Source: Neocallimastix lanati (nom. inval.) (taxonomy: Eukaryota > Neocallimastigomycota > Neocallimastigomycetes > Neocallimastigales > Neocallimastigaceae). Taken from it: a DNA stretch of 64,000 bases. Below are positions 31,557 to 41,900 of this stretch, one piece after another. The number at the start of each line of letters is the position of its first letter. Position 1 is the first letter of the stretch. The stretch is taken from NCBI GenBank assembly GCA_016946835.1, contig JACVTC010000032.1:832501-896500 (forward strand). Direction: 5' to 3'. The position numbers and the translations under genes are program-made. The notes under the pieces are model-generated. The model ran no database searches. It was not told where the DNA came from and saw nothing but the letters and a program-made list of their open reading frames with translations.

Positions 31557-33715
31557 GTAATTCTGAAGATAATTTCCATATTACATATCAATCTTCATCA
31601 CCTGATGAAATGGCTTTAGTAACTGCGGCACGTCAAATGAAAATAGTTTTAACCGATAAATCTATGACAGATATTTCATTAAATATTTTTGGTCAACGTG
31701 TAGATACTCAATACAAGCTTTTAAATACCATAGAATTTACATCAGCTCGTAAAAGAATGTCTACAATTTATGAATATCCAGATGGAAGAATTATGATTCT
31801 TTGTAAAGGGGCTGATTCTGTTATTCTTGAAAGGTTAAAGAAGCGTGAAGAGATGAATGAAGAAGAAAGACGTATTCTTGATATTACAAATGATCATTTA
31901 ACTCAATATTCTGTTGAAGGTTTACGTACTCTTCTCTATGGAATTAGAGAAATTAGTTTAAAAGAATATGAAGAATGGCTAAATATTTGGAATGAAGCAT
32001 CTACAGCATTGACTGATCGTGGTGAAAGAATAGCAAAAGCTGCTGAAATTATTGAAACTGGATTTTCTTTATTAGGTGCTACCGCTATTGAAGATAAATT
32101 ACAAAAAGATGTTCCAAAAACTATTGAAAAATTAAGAGAAGCTGGTATTCATGTTTGGATGTTAACTGGTGATAAAAAGGAAACAGCTTTTAATATTGGT
32201 ATGACCTGTCGAATTATTAAGAATAATAGTATTATATTCAGAGTAGAAGGTAATAACATTACGGAAATTAGTCAAGTCATTAGTAAAGCTTTAATAGACA
32301 TTGAAAATATAAATATAAATAATAAAAAAAAGAGAAATCCTGATCATACTGTGGTTATTATTGATGGAGATTCTCTTTTAAAGATTGAAAGAGATGCTGA
32401 AACTCAAGCTAAATTAAGTGATATCAATAGTAAGGAATCGAATTCAAGAAAGAAAAAAATTGAAATTCGAAAAAAAATACCAAAAGGAAATTTATTGAAT
32501 TTCCTTGATTTAAGTTGTCGAGCGGATTCAGTTGTGTGTTGTCGTTTCTCGCCATCTCAAAAAGCTTTGATTGTTTCAAGTATTCGTAACATTTTAATGA
32601 AAAATCCTACCTTTGCCTCCGGTGATGAATATTCAAAAAATTCTTCTGCAGTTACATTAGCTATTGGTGATGGTGCTAATGATGTACCAATGATTCAAGC
32701 TGCCCATGTTGGTGTAGGTATTACTGGTCGTGAAGGTTTAGCTGCAGCTAGAGCCTCAGATTATTCTTTTGCACAGTTCCGATTTTTACAACCTTTACTT
32801 TTGGTACATGGACATTATGATTATATTCGTGTATGTCGTTTCCTTTTAGGTACATTCTATAAATGTACAGCATTTTATATTACTCAATTTCTTTTTCAAA
32901 TTTTTTGTGGTTGGAGTGGTACAAGTATGTATGAGCAATGGACTCTTTCATTATATAATGTAATATTCAGTTCAATTCCAGTATTAATTGTTGGTGTATT
33001 TGAAAAAGATGTTGAAAAGGAAACTCTTTTAACCAATCCAAAACTTTACCAATATGGACAACATAATTTAGCATTAACATGGAAAACTTTTTGGCGTTGG
33101 TTAATTCAAGGTCTTTGGCATTCTGTTTGTTGTGTCTTTATTCCTTTCATTACTTATAATGGCTTCAGTCCAAAAGCAACTACCGAATACTATGATGAAG
33201 TTGATGATAATGGAACAGTAACTTATTACAAGAAAGAAGGATTAGCATGGAATTTAAAGAAACTTTTTAATTCGGATGGTGCTATGAATGTACAAGATAA
33301 TTCATTATTCTTTTTAGGTACTATAGTATTCACATCTGCTGTTCTTATTGTCACCATAAAAATTTGTTATATTGAAAATCATAATCATACTATCTTTACA
33401 CATTTAGCAGCTTTCCTTTCAATATTCTTCTGGTTTGGTTGGAATTTTATTTACTATAGATTTGGACATATTATTAACTTCGGTGAAAATGTTCATTACT
33501 TATGGTATAATGTTTTTAGTTCACACGCTATGATAGTACAAGCATCATTAATTGTTGTAATTACAGTAGTTTGTACCATTGTTGTTTGTGATTATGCATT
33601 TGCTGTTTTATGGAGTTGGTTTGATTTAGATAAAAATCGTGGTAATGAAAGTCTAGATATTGAATTATGTCAACGTTGGGAAAAGAATATTAAAAAACAT
33701 CATCGCTATTACTAA
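29077..33715 (+). CDS. P4-type ATPase, phospholipid flippase
   Basis: Three exons, 29077-29164, 29335-29391 and 29544-33715, join in phase and give 1438 aa. The first intron starts GTAAGT. The acceptor of exon 3 could be three bases later. P4-ATPases pump phospholipids from the outer or lumenal to the cytosolic leaflet. Seen here: the actuator motif LDGETNLKQRQAL; the PISLYVTLEI membrane segment (P4-type replacement of the cation-site PEGLP); the phosphorylated Asp in FSDKTGTLTENRM (Asp codon 31016, about residue 540); nucleotide-domain KGADSVILERL; hinge GDGANDVPMIQAAHVGVGI; and a C-terminal multi-pass membrane domain. Overall it resembles the Dnf/Drs2 branch. Unusual: a 22-residue or longer poly-Asn run (31494-31557) in the P/N-domain insert. 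The N-terminus is Ser/Asn-rich and likely cytosolic. Partner (CDC50-like subunit) is not in the window. Confidence 0.95.
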
Positions 33716-34122
33716 TAATAATAATAATAATAATAATAATTTTATATTATTTATATATATATTCATATAATATACATGAAATATATCTATAAAACGTGAA
33801 AAAAAAAAGAATATTATTATTTTTGGGGAAAAAAAATATTTGCTATCATTATTATTATTATTTATATAATCATTATATTATTTTTCATTTATATTTATTT
33901 ATTATCTTTTTTTAAATTAGTTTTCTTTATTTATTTTATGTCTTAATTTTTAATTTTTATTATCATTAATATATATATATATATTGAAAAATAATAAAAA
34001 AATAAAAAAAAAAAAATTAAACATATATATACTAATTTATAGAAAATATAATTATAAAATTAAATAGCCATTTTTTATAAGAAAAAAAAATTAAAACAAA
34101 AAAATAAAATAAATATAATATA
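33716..34122. other. 3' flank of flippase gene
   Basis: A (TAA)n run directly follows the stop. The rest is AT-rich DNA that probably holds the 3' UTR. No gene is seen. Confidence 0.55.
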
Positions 34123-34123
34123 G

Positions 34124-34205
<82 letters not shown>
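34123..34205. repeat. 10-bp tandem repeat (AAATAAAAGA)n
   Basis: About eight perfect decamer units. The minus-strand frame across it is FISFISFIS and is an artefact. Confidence 0.95.
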
Positions 34206-34429
34206 TAAAATAAAATAAAGCAGAAATTTTAATAAAAGATAAAATATATAATATAATAATTGCATAATAAATATTAATATTTTTATAATAAAATCCACAT
34301 TAAAAAAAATCTTATATTAGCGAAATTTTATTCAAAAATAAAAATATTTTAATTAATTAAAAAATAAAATACAAATATTTAAATATTTATAAATGCATCA
34401 TAAGAAATTAAAGACAGGAATATATAAAA

Positions 34430-34845
34430 CTTTTTTTAAAGTAATTTTATTATAGTTAATATATCCTGAATAATTTTCAATTCCTTTAGCTCTTACAAAT
34501 TTTCCATTTGCAAAATATATTTTGTGCTCACACTTTTATACATCTTAGGTGATCCTTATTCTCAGTTATATGGTAGGTAGTTCCAGAATCTAATGTCCAT
34601 GCACTTAGATATTTATTTAGTTTGTTGTTTTGATTATAATTATTATTTTTATAATATTTTAAATTTTGAAATGGAACAATACTTCTAGTTACATTATTAG
34701 ATTCGATATTATAGGCTTCATTATAATCTTCATAGAAGTATTCCATGTGTTTATCTTTTTTTATTTTAATTTCGTTACTGAGACATTTTGTTTTGCCTCC
34801 CTTATCTAATATATCCTTAGTTCTGGTTATTTCTTTATCGAACAT
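34430..34845 (-). pseudogene. Copia Gag/protease remnant
   Basis: The minus-strand frame at 34528-34845 ends in AWTLDSGTTYHITENKDHL, the copia-type aspartic protease active site (D-S-G). The reading continues after a frameshift as FANGKFVRAKGIENYSGY at about 34440-34510. A PBS motif lies 66 bp upstream (34911-34923), so most of gag is missing and this is a truncated or internally deleted element. Confidence 0.75.
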
Positions 34846-34910
34846 TTCTATTTATTTATTTTAGATTATAAAAATTTTTAAATAAATTAATTTTTATTAT
34901 ATTTATTTAT

Positions 34911-34923
34911 GAGACTCTTAATC
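34911..34923 (-). promoter_or_regulatory. tRNA-Lys half PBS of minus-strand copia remnant
   Basis: GAGACTCTTAATC on the plus strand, the exact inverse of the PBS at 13795. It faces the protease remnant to its left, with LTR-like sequence to its right. Confidence 0.65.
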
Positions 34924-34951
34924 TAGTGTGTTGTATTTATGTAATTACAAT

Positions 34952-35410
34952 TTACTGTTGAAGAACATTTCCTATATTATTAAATTATTTTATATTACAT
35001 ACACATAATATTATACATACATTTATTACATAAAACATGCGATATTATATACGCCACTACTATATGTGTACTAGCTCATACATTAATTTTATACTACATA
35101 GGTTCTTATATTAAATACTATTTTAAAATTTTATATTAAAGTTTATTTTATATTTATTAATTTATATAATATTAAATATATTAAACATATTTCTATTCTA
35201 ACAGAAATAAATACAAGAATAAAATAAGTTAATATAAATATAATTAATGTATTAAATAATTATGGTGTATACATTTCATTCGTATTATATCATACGTACA
35301 AATATGAAAATCATATGAATATATAAAACAATTGTTAGAATATGTGAAATATAAGAAAAAAATGCCAATATGTAAAAATAAATATATGAAATAAGTGTAA
35401 TAATCTAACA
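34952..35410 (+). repeat. Putative LTR (TGTTGA...TCTAACA)
   Basis: The right end is firm: CTAACA directly precedes a PBS at 35411. The left end is a guess at TGTTGAAGAAC (34952), chosen because the putative 3' LTR at 36007 also starts TGTTGA. Head-to-head with the minus-strand remnant at 34911. Confidence 0.4.
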
Positions 35411-35422
35411 GATTAAGAGTCT
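35411..35422 (+). promoter_or_regulatory. tRNA-Lys half PBS of plus-strand copia remnant
   Basis: GATTAAGAGTCT follows CTAACA, as in the intact copia element. Confidence 0.65.
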
Positions 35423-35510
35423 TATTAATTCTGGATTATCAATAATTAAATAATAGTGGTTTAAATAAAAAATTTAGTATATTAATATTTATATTAGTGA
35501 AATAAACAAA

Positions 35511-35994
35511 ATGAATAGTAATGAATCAAACGCTCTTATAAATATATTAAATAATATAAACTATAGGGCATGAAAACAAGAACTACACTTGCTCCTAGAA
35601 GATAAGAGATTGGGGTAACATATTCTACAAGAAGTATTAAAAAAGGTACACAAGTCAGAAATTGATAATGAAGAAAATATAGAATCACAAATACTTGTAG
35701 ATGGAACTTCTAATGTGTATTATGCAAAAGGAATGAAAGAAAAGACTATTAAGGATGACGAGACAACTTAGGCATATCCTTAGAAGTATAGGTAAGTAAT
35801 TATCTATGAGTATAGACTTAATAACTTGCACAGAGTATGAAATGTTTAATATGATTACAAGTATTAATTTAAACATAGAGAAAGAAAGAGCTGAAAGTAT
35901 AAAAGAAACCTTAAAGAGAATTATATATGTCCACATATCAATATTCATTTCTAAAATGAATATAAAATTTAGAGAATTAAATGAACTTATGTAA
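35511..35994 (+). pseudogene. Copia Gag remnant, non-autonomous element
   Basis: From ATG 35511 the reading gives SNALINILNNINYRA, stop, KQELHLLLEDKRLG, stop, HILQEVLKK, a copia Gag N-terminus in which the first stop (TGA, 35572) replaces the usual Trp of the NYxxWK motif. The segment 35806-35994 (MSIDLITCTEYEMFNMI... FRELNELM) is the rest of Gag. A purine tract CGAGGAGGGAGG at 35995-36006 and TGTTGAGA follow immediately, so the element seems to consist only of PBS, gag and PPT with no pol. Confidence 0.6.
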
Positions 35995-36006
35995 CGAGGA
36001 GGGAGG
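35995..36006 (+). promoter_or_regulatory. Polypurine tract before putative 3' LTR
   Basis: CGAGGAGGGAGG immediately upstream of TGTTGAGACACAG. Compare the copia PPTs at 18447 and 63522. Confidence 0.5.
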
Positions 36007-36670
36007 TGTTGAGACACAGAAATGAAGAAACTCAATAGGTTTACGCTATTTATATAAATAATTTATTTTATTAGAAAGATTTCTTATTAATTATAAAATT
36101 TAAAATGATTATTAATATTAATCAACTAGTGTAAAATTTCGAATACATATATGTTAATTAAATATTAAATATTAAATTATTTATTTGTTATTAATTTATT
36201 TAATAAAAGCAAGAAGAAAAATATTTTCATTCGTGAAGTTTGAACTATTTATATTTTTAACGGAAAAACAGTTTTAAAATGTAAAATTAATTTTAAAGAC
36301 ATATTTAGAAATATGTTTGTAATAATTAATAATTAGAATATAGATTTTAATTGATGAAAATGAATCTTATTGAAAAAGAATAAAATAATTTATATAATAA
36401 GAATATCTAAATTCGTTTCAGTTAAATTACAAACCGAAAGAGTCTTTAACTTTCTATAATTTTATACAGAAAGAATATTAAAGAAGTTATTATTAATAAT
36501 TAATAAAATAATTATTTTTCAAAATGGGTTGAGGTGTGAGTCGAACCTATGAATCAATGGTCATGGTCAACTAATTATTGGACCATAATTCTAACTTTAC
36601 TAACTGAATATTTCGTTAAATGGTCCGCCTCCAGGATTCAGATGCCAAACGAATCTAACAGTTAGGCATA
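36007..36670. other. Putative LTR and unassigned AT-rich DNA
   Basis: A possible 3' LTR begins at 36007 but its end cannot be placed. Around 36530-36600 the minus strand carries tRNA-like boxes (TGGTCCAATAATT and AGGTTCGACTC), but no cloverleaf can be folded with confidence. Confidence 0.35.
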
Positions 36671-36679
36671 ACTTATATT

Positions 36680-36722
36680 AAAACTAAACTAAACTAAACT
36701 AAACTAAACTAAACTAAACTAA
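36680..36722. repeat. (AAACT)n pentanucleotide repeat
   Basis: Eight or nine AAACT units. Confidence 0.95.
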
Positions 36723-36759
36723 AATAAAAAATAATAATAACTAACTACTTTATAGTACG

Positions 36760-36797
<38 letters not shown>

Positions 36798-36989
36798 TAA
36801 AATTTCATGATATTAATAAAGTTACATGAATATAATATATAATAAGAATACATGAATATTAATTATATTTAATAATATAAAATAATATTTTGTAATATTG
36901 ATATTAATAAATTAATATAAGTTGGATATTAATAAAGTAAAGATTCATTTTCATGTTTTAATTTTAGTTATTTTTGTTAAATTCTTAAG
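36723..36989. other. AT-rich spacer
   Basis: T-run at about 36766-36791, then short ATATTAATAAA-type repeats. No gene. Confidence 0.5.
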
Positions 36990-37565
36990 AGTTTAGGGAA
37001 ATTTAAATTTAAGGATAACCTTTCCATTTAATAAAATATTGAGTTTTGCCAAAATGCTTTCATTTATCAAGAATTTTTTCAACTTCATATTCTTCTTCAT
37101 TATCAACGATTACCGGTGGCGGTTCTTTCTTTTTTCCAAAGTAATTTTTATAAAATGGTTCAAGTTCAGAAGCATGTATTACAGGATGGATTCTGATATT
37201 TTTTGGTAAATCTAACTTATATGAAACCGGAGAAATTTTCTTAATGATTATATAAGGATCATGTTTTTTGGATTAAATTTTTTGTTTCCATTATGAATTA
37301 TGAATTATAAGTGAACTATTGATCCATCCTTTATCACCAAGTTTAAAATTTGGACCTTCATTACGATATTTATTTTCTTGCTTGTTGTAAATTTTCATTA
37401 AGTGTTTTAAATAATTCTGAAAGATCTTTTGTAAATTCATCAGCTCGAGGAACGTAATGCTTGGAATTGATAGTGAATATCTTGGATTATATCCATAATT
37501 TGCATAAAAAGGTGAGTAGATCTTCTAAATCATTGATATCTTCTTCTTCAATTTCAATACATTGG
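36990..37565 (-). pseudogene. Ty3/gypsy integrase C-terminus with chromodomain (chromovirus fragment)
   Basis: The minus strand reads NKQENKYRNEGPNFKLGDKG, then YKIIKKISPVSYKLDLPKNI, RIHPVIHASELEPFYKNYFG, VIVDNEEEYEVEKILDK, stop, KHFGKTQYFIKWKGYP. The first parts are a gypsy integrase tail (GPFxIxKxIxxxxYxLxLP and HPVFHxSxL motifs). The end is a classic chromodomain (YEVEKIL...YFIKWKGYP), which targets chromoviruses to heterochromatin. Frameshifts and a stop at the position of a usual Arg make it a dead fragment. It belongs to a different lineage from the two gypsy copies described below, which show no chromodomain. Confidence 0.8.
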
Positions 37566-37699
37566 GGATAAAATTATAATATTAATAAGTAATTTTTCTA
37601 TAAAATAAATATTTTTTTTAAAAAACAATTTTTATATTTTTAACTAATTATTATTAATTGTTAAAAATATTAATTATTATTAAATTAGACTAATATTCA

Positions 37700-37866
37700 T
37701 GCATAGATTTCCGGGTTAAGTTTAACCTACATAGTAATTGGGCTAGTAGGCTCTGGACTGCTATTTTTTATATTGAAAATAGTAACCGTGACACACGCGT
37801 GGCATGACACCTTTCAAGAGGTAAGTTGCACGTCAGACAGTGTGTACTATCAGATTGCACGATTAT
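37700..37866 (+). promoter_or_regulatory. Conserved structured leader of gypsy copy 1
   Basis: A GC-richer block of about 165 bases upstream of gag, nearly matching the inverse of 58795-58950. Shared strings include ACATAGTAATTGGGCTAGT, CACACGCGTGGCATGACACC and CACGTCAGACAGTGTGTAC. Conservation in a non-coding leader suggests an RNA structure (packaging, dimerisation or translation), an inference. Confidence 0.7.
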
Positions 37867-38017
37867 TATAATTTAATAAGTGATTAATAATAATAAATAA
37901 TTAATAATTTTATTAGTTAAAAGAATTATTAGTTTTTTTTTAATTTTTTTATTTTTTTTTATAACAATTTATACGTTACGAGGTGTAGCATTCTAGAGAT
38001 ACAATAAATTTTATTTT

Positions 38018-38935
38018 ATGGGAACATCTAGTACTTCCAGTACTCCAATAGAGAGTACTCCACAAAGTAAGCTTAGCTATCGAAAATTAAAGAAAGAATT
38101 AAAAGATTTTGATAAGCTTACTAAACAAAACCTTGTCATCAATTCCTGGGTAAATGAGTTTAAGGCATGGATAAAATATCAACATATCAAGGATCCTGAA
38201 ACTATTTTTACTGCTTGTATATTAACGTCTTCTGGAAAACCTAGAGAGATTATCCAAGAATTAGAAGATGTAAATGACCTTACTGAAGATGGAGATTCTG
38301 ATTTCGAATGTGATAGTGAAGGAGAAGATGATGAAGAAAGTGAATCGACTAACACCTACTCAAGCCTTGATGAAATAATAAATCATCTGAAGACTTTATA
38401 TGGACTTAAAAAAGATCAAACCAGTTTGTTACGAAAATTGCGTTCCATGAGAATAAAGAAGAACGAGAAAGTTAAAGATTTTAATGTCCGTTATAGATCT
38501 TTATACCATAAATAGGATAAAAAGAGAAGAAGAAATATTAGTGTTTTAGATTATGCAGATTCCTTAACCAATAATCCTGACTCATGAAGAAAGGTTATGC
38601 TTAAAGACCATATTTCTATTACCAAAGCATTTGCTATAGCTGAAAAAGTTGATCGTTTATCTATTAAAAATAGTACTGAATATTATGATAAGACTCGTTA
38701 CAATCTTCTTAACTCTAAAAGTAATTTTAAGAAGAACATTTCAAATGATTTTAACAAACCAAAAACCTACAAAAAAGTATCTATAGAAAATCTCACTAAC
38801 AAGATGAAAGAAATGAATATTAGTACTTGCTGGTTTTGTAGCAATGAAGGGCATACTAAACGAAACTATCCTAAATTAAATTCTATATTGGAAAATAACC
38901 GCAAGAAGTTTTATGAAAATCATTTAAACCACTAA
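38018..38935 (+). pseudogene. Gypsy Gag, copy 1 (two stops)
   Basis: One frame from ATG 38018 to TAA 38935 with internal stops at 38514 (TAG) and 38584 (TGA). It aligns with the Gag of copy 2: LSYRKLKKELKDF, acidic SDFECDSEGEDDEES, YGLKKDQTSLLRKLRSMRIK, KVKDFNVRYRSLY, and a zinc knuckle CWFCSNEGHTKRNYP in which the last Cys has become Tyr (CX2CX4HX4Y). The TGA stop and the Cys-to-Tyr change are both G-to-A transitions relative to copy 2 (Trp and Cys). The C-terminus overlaps the slippery heptamer at 38923. Confidence 0.88.
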
Positions 38936-38975
38936 AAGGGAGTAGAAGCACTCCCATCGTCAAAAAAATTGCTTC
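38923..38975 (+). promoter_or_regulatory. -1 ribosomal frameshift signal: TTTAAAC plus H-type pseudoknot (copy 1)
   Basis: The gag frame reads CAT TTA AAC CAC TAA, so T TTA AAC (38923-38929) has the X XXY YYZ phase needed for -1 slipping. After an 8-nt spacer, GGGAGT (38938-38943) pairs with ACTCCC (38950-38955). The loop GAAGC (38945-38949) can pair with GCTTC (38971-38975), giving S1 of 6 bp, S2 of 5 bp and a 15-nt third loop. The -1 frame continues PLKGSRSTPIVKKIAS into pol. The same arrangement is kept in copy 2. Confidence 0.82.
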
Positions 38976-41900
38976 AGTCTGCCATCGTCCTATAACAGTT
39001 GACTTAAAAGAAGATGATGATTATGAAGAAACTGCTAATTTCCAAGAAGGTACTATTATGGATTATTATGAAGATTTTGATAATGAGTCGGATGGTTCCA
39101 AAGAATTGGATTACTTAGTAAACGTTATAAAGAGATAGGCAAATCGTAAAGATGAAGAGACTAGTGACCAAAGAGGAAAAAGGGTTCACAGTAGTCTAAG
39201 AGATGATCCTAAGCCAATAGTTACTCCAGGTTTACGAAAACAAAAAGAAATTCAATTAAGGGGAACATCGCGACCAGTCAAAAAGCCAACAACTCAATTA
39301 CATCCTTCAATTATAACTCAATCCAGAATAGAGAAAGAAAAGAGAATTGAGAAAGAGTTAAGAGATAAGGAAAGAGCTAGTACTAGTACTTCTGTGGAAA
39401 ATAATAAATATAGTAATGTTATTATTATTAATGAAGAAACTTCTCAGGAAGGGAATAATTCTAAACAAACTTTAAATAAATTAATTCAAGAAAAATCATC
39501 AGAAAAGTCAACTGAAATTAAGACAACTAGAATTCCAAGAAGAATACAAATGCAAACTGATTGTGATAGTTATGACGTGATAAAAGATTTAAACTCCAGT
39601 AATTGCAATATTACATTTGGACAATTATTGGACGTTGTTCCAAAGATATGGTGTCAAGTATCTCAAGGACTTAAATTAGAAAAGAATAATACTAAAATTT
39701 CAGGTGCAGTTGATAATATGTGTGCTACTACAATAATTACGAACAATATAGATCATACATATAAAAGTAAACATCATGAACCACAAGAAGATGATATTGC
39801 TATGGTTGATGTAATAGTAGATGGAGTTCGTGGTAAGGCTTTGATAGATTCATGTAGCAACTTAAGTATTATCACAAAACAATTTTAAGACAAATTACCT
39901 TATCAGTATGAGCCTATAGGAGTTAGTTGCAGGACTAATACGTTTAGCAAGGATGAATGATGATTACTCAGAAGATTTGTTAATCAAAGTTCCTATAAAA
40001 ATTAATGAATTATAACTACTTGTTACGTGTAGAATTATAGATAAGGAGGATCCATTATATGATATATTAATCAATCTCAAAACTCAAATTGATAACCAGT
40101 TATTTATACATCCAATTAGATATAATCTTTGTCGATTTAATGATCAAGGTTTAATTGATGAAATTACACCAATAAATAATGAATATGATGACGAAGAAAA
40201 ATTATTGTGTGTAATCAAGGCATTGAATCATCAAGAAGCTAAGCAACAATTGAAAACGATTGAAGGATTACCACCTATAAAATATATATATGATGCATTT
40301 TTTCAAAGTACAATTAATTCAAACTATAGAGAAGCTATTACTAAATTATTGAAGAACATATTGATATAATCGCAACTTTTCCTGAAGAATTAACTCCTTC
40401 AGATTTATCACCACACAATATTATTCTTAAGGAAGGAGTTAAACCTATTAAGTAAAAATTTTATCGACTTAGTAAATTAAAAACAGATATCTTATAAGAG
40501 GAATCAACTAAACTCTTATATAAACGATTAATTGAACCTTCATGGTCAGAATAGTCATCACCAGTAATGCTTGTGCCTAAAAAGAATGGTAAATGACGCC
40601 TTTGTGTTGGCAGTAGGAAAGTTAATGAAGCAACTAAGAAGGATTCTTACTCTTTACCAAACATTGAGGAAATTTTTGATAGTTTAGATGGAGCAAAAAT
40701 CTTCTCAACATTAGATCTTTATTCCGGCTATCATCAAATATTAATGGATTATGATAGTGTTGAAATCACTACCTTTGCAACTAAGTTCGGAAACTACCAA
40801 TTTAAGGTAATGCCTTTCGGTTTAACAGGTGCTCCAGCTACGTTTCAAAGAGAAATGAAACGTATATATACTATTCCCCTTAATAGGAATATGCGTCTAT
40901 AACTTTATCGATGATATTTTAATCTACTCAAGAACTGAAGAAGAACATCTGGAACATCTTAAAAAGTCTTATAAATATTCAAGGCACATAAGTTAAAAAT
41001 CAATATCGAAAAATGTTCTTTCATGCAAACTGAAGTAGAAGTACTGGGACATAAAGTATCCTTAGAAGGTTTAAGTCCATTGGAAAACAAAGTTAAAGCT
41101 ATTAAAGAATGGAAGGCTCCCTCTAACATTCATGAACTTCGATCATTTTTAGGAGCCATTGGATATTATAGAAATTTCATTAAGGACTTCGCAAAAGTTA
41201 CTGCTCCCCTCTGTTCTTTATTAAGAAAAGGTGTTAAGTTTGAATGGAAAAAGGAACAAGAAGAAAGTTTTAAAATTCTTAAAGAAAGATTAATCAATGC
41301 CCCAATATTAAGATTTCATAGATTCGATAGAGAATTTATTATAAGAACAGATGCTTCTTATGATGGTATAGGTGGTGTACTTCTACAAAAGGATGATGAA
41401 ACTGAAAAGTAACATCCGGTTCATTATATTAGTAGAACTTTATCTAAATCGGAAAAAAATTATGGAATTACGGATCTAGAAGGTGCTGCTCTAATTAAAT
41501 TAAAACCTTATATTATGGGAAATCCTAAGCAAACCATAGTATATGCAAACCATAAACCCTTAATCGGATTACTTAAAAATAAAGAAGCACAAAACTCTCG
41601 CCATACAAGATGGTGTTTGACTGTCAGTATGTTAGGAATTGATTTACGATATGAAGCTGGAAAGAATAATGATGTCGCAGACGCGTTATCAAGAATGAAA
41701 AATGAAAAAGAAAAAGTTGTCTTAGCAACACAAATTATCAAAAAACAAGATGAAAACCTACTTTCAAGAACCATTAAGGAATTTATTGAAGAAAAATTTA
41801 CGACAACTGATGGTGTGGACTACTTTGTTGATAGCAATAATTATAGAAAATTAGTTACAGATATAAAAGAAAAATTTCAATTAATTTTTCAAGCACACAA

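Noticed and set aside
34032-34298. 88-codon minus-strand frame
   Set aside because: Arises from the 10-bp AAATAAAAGA tandem repeat.
36530-36610. Minus-strand tRNA gene candidate (AGGTTCGACTC plus TGGTCCAAT)
   Set aside because: A- and B-box-like strings are present, but the anticodon loop lacks T33 and the T-stem does not pair, so it is at most a tRNA relic.
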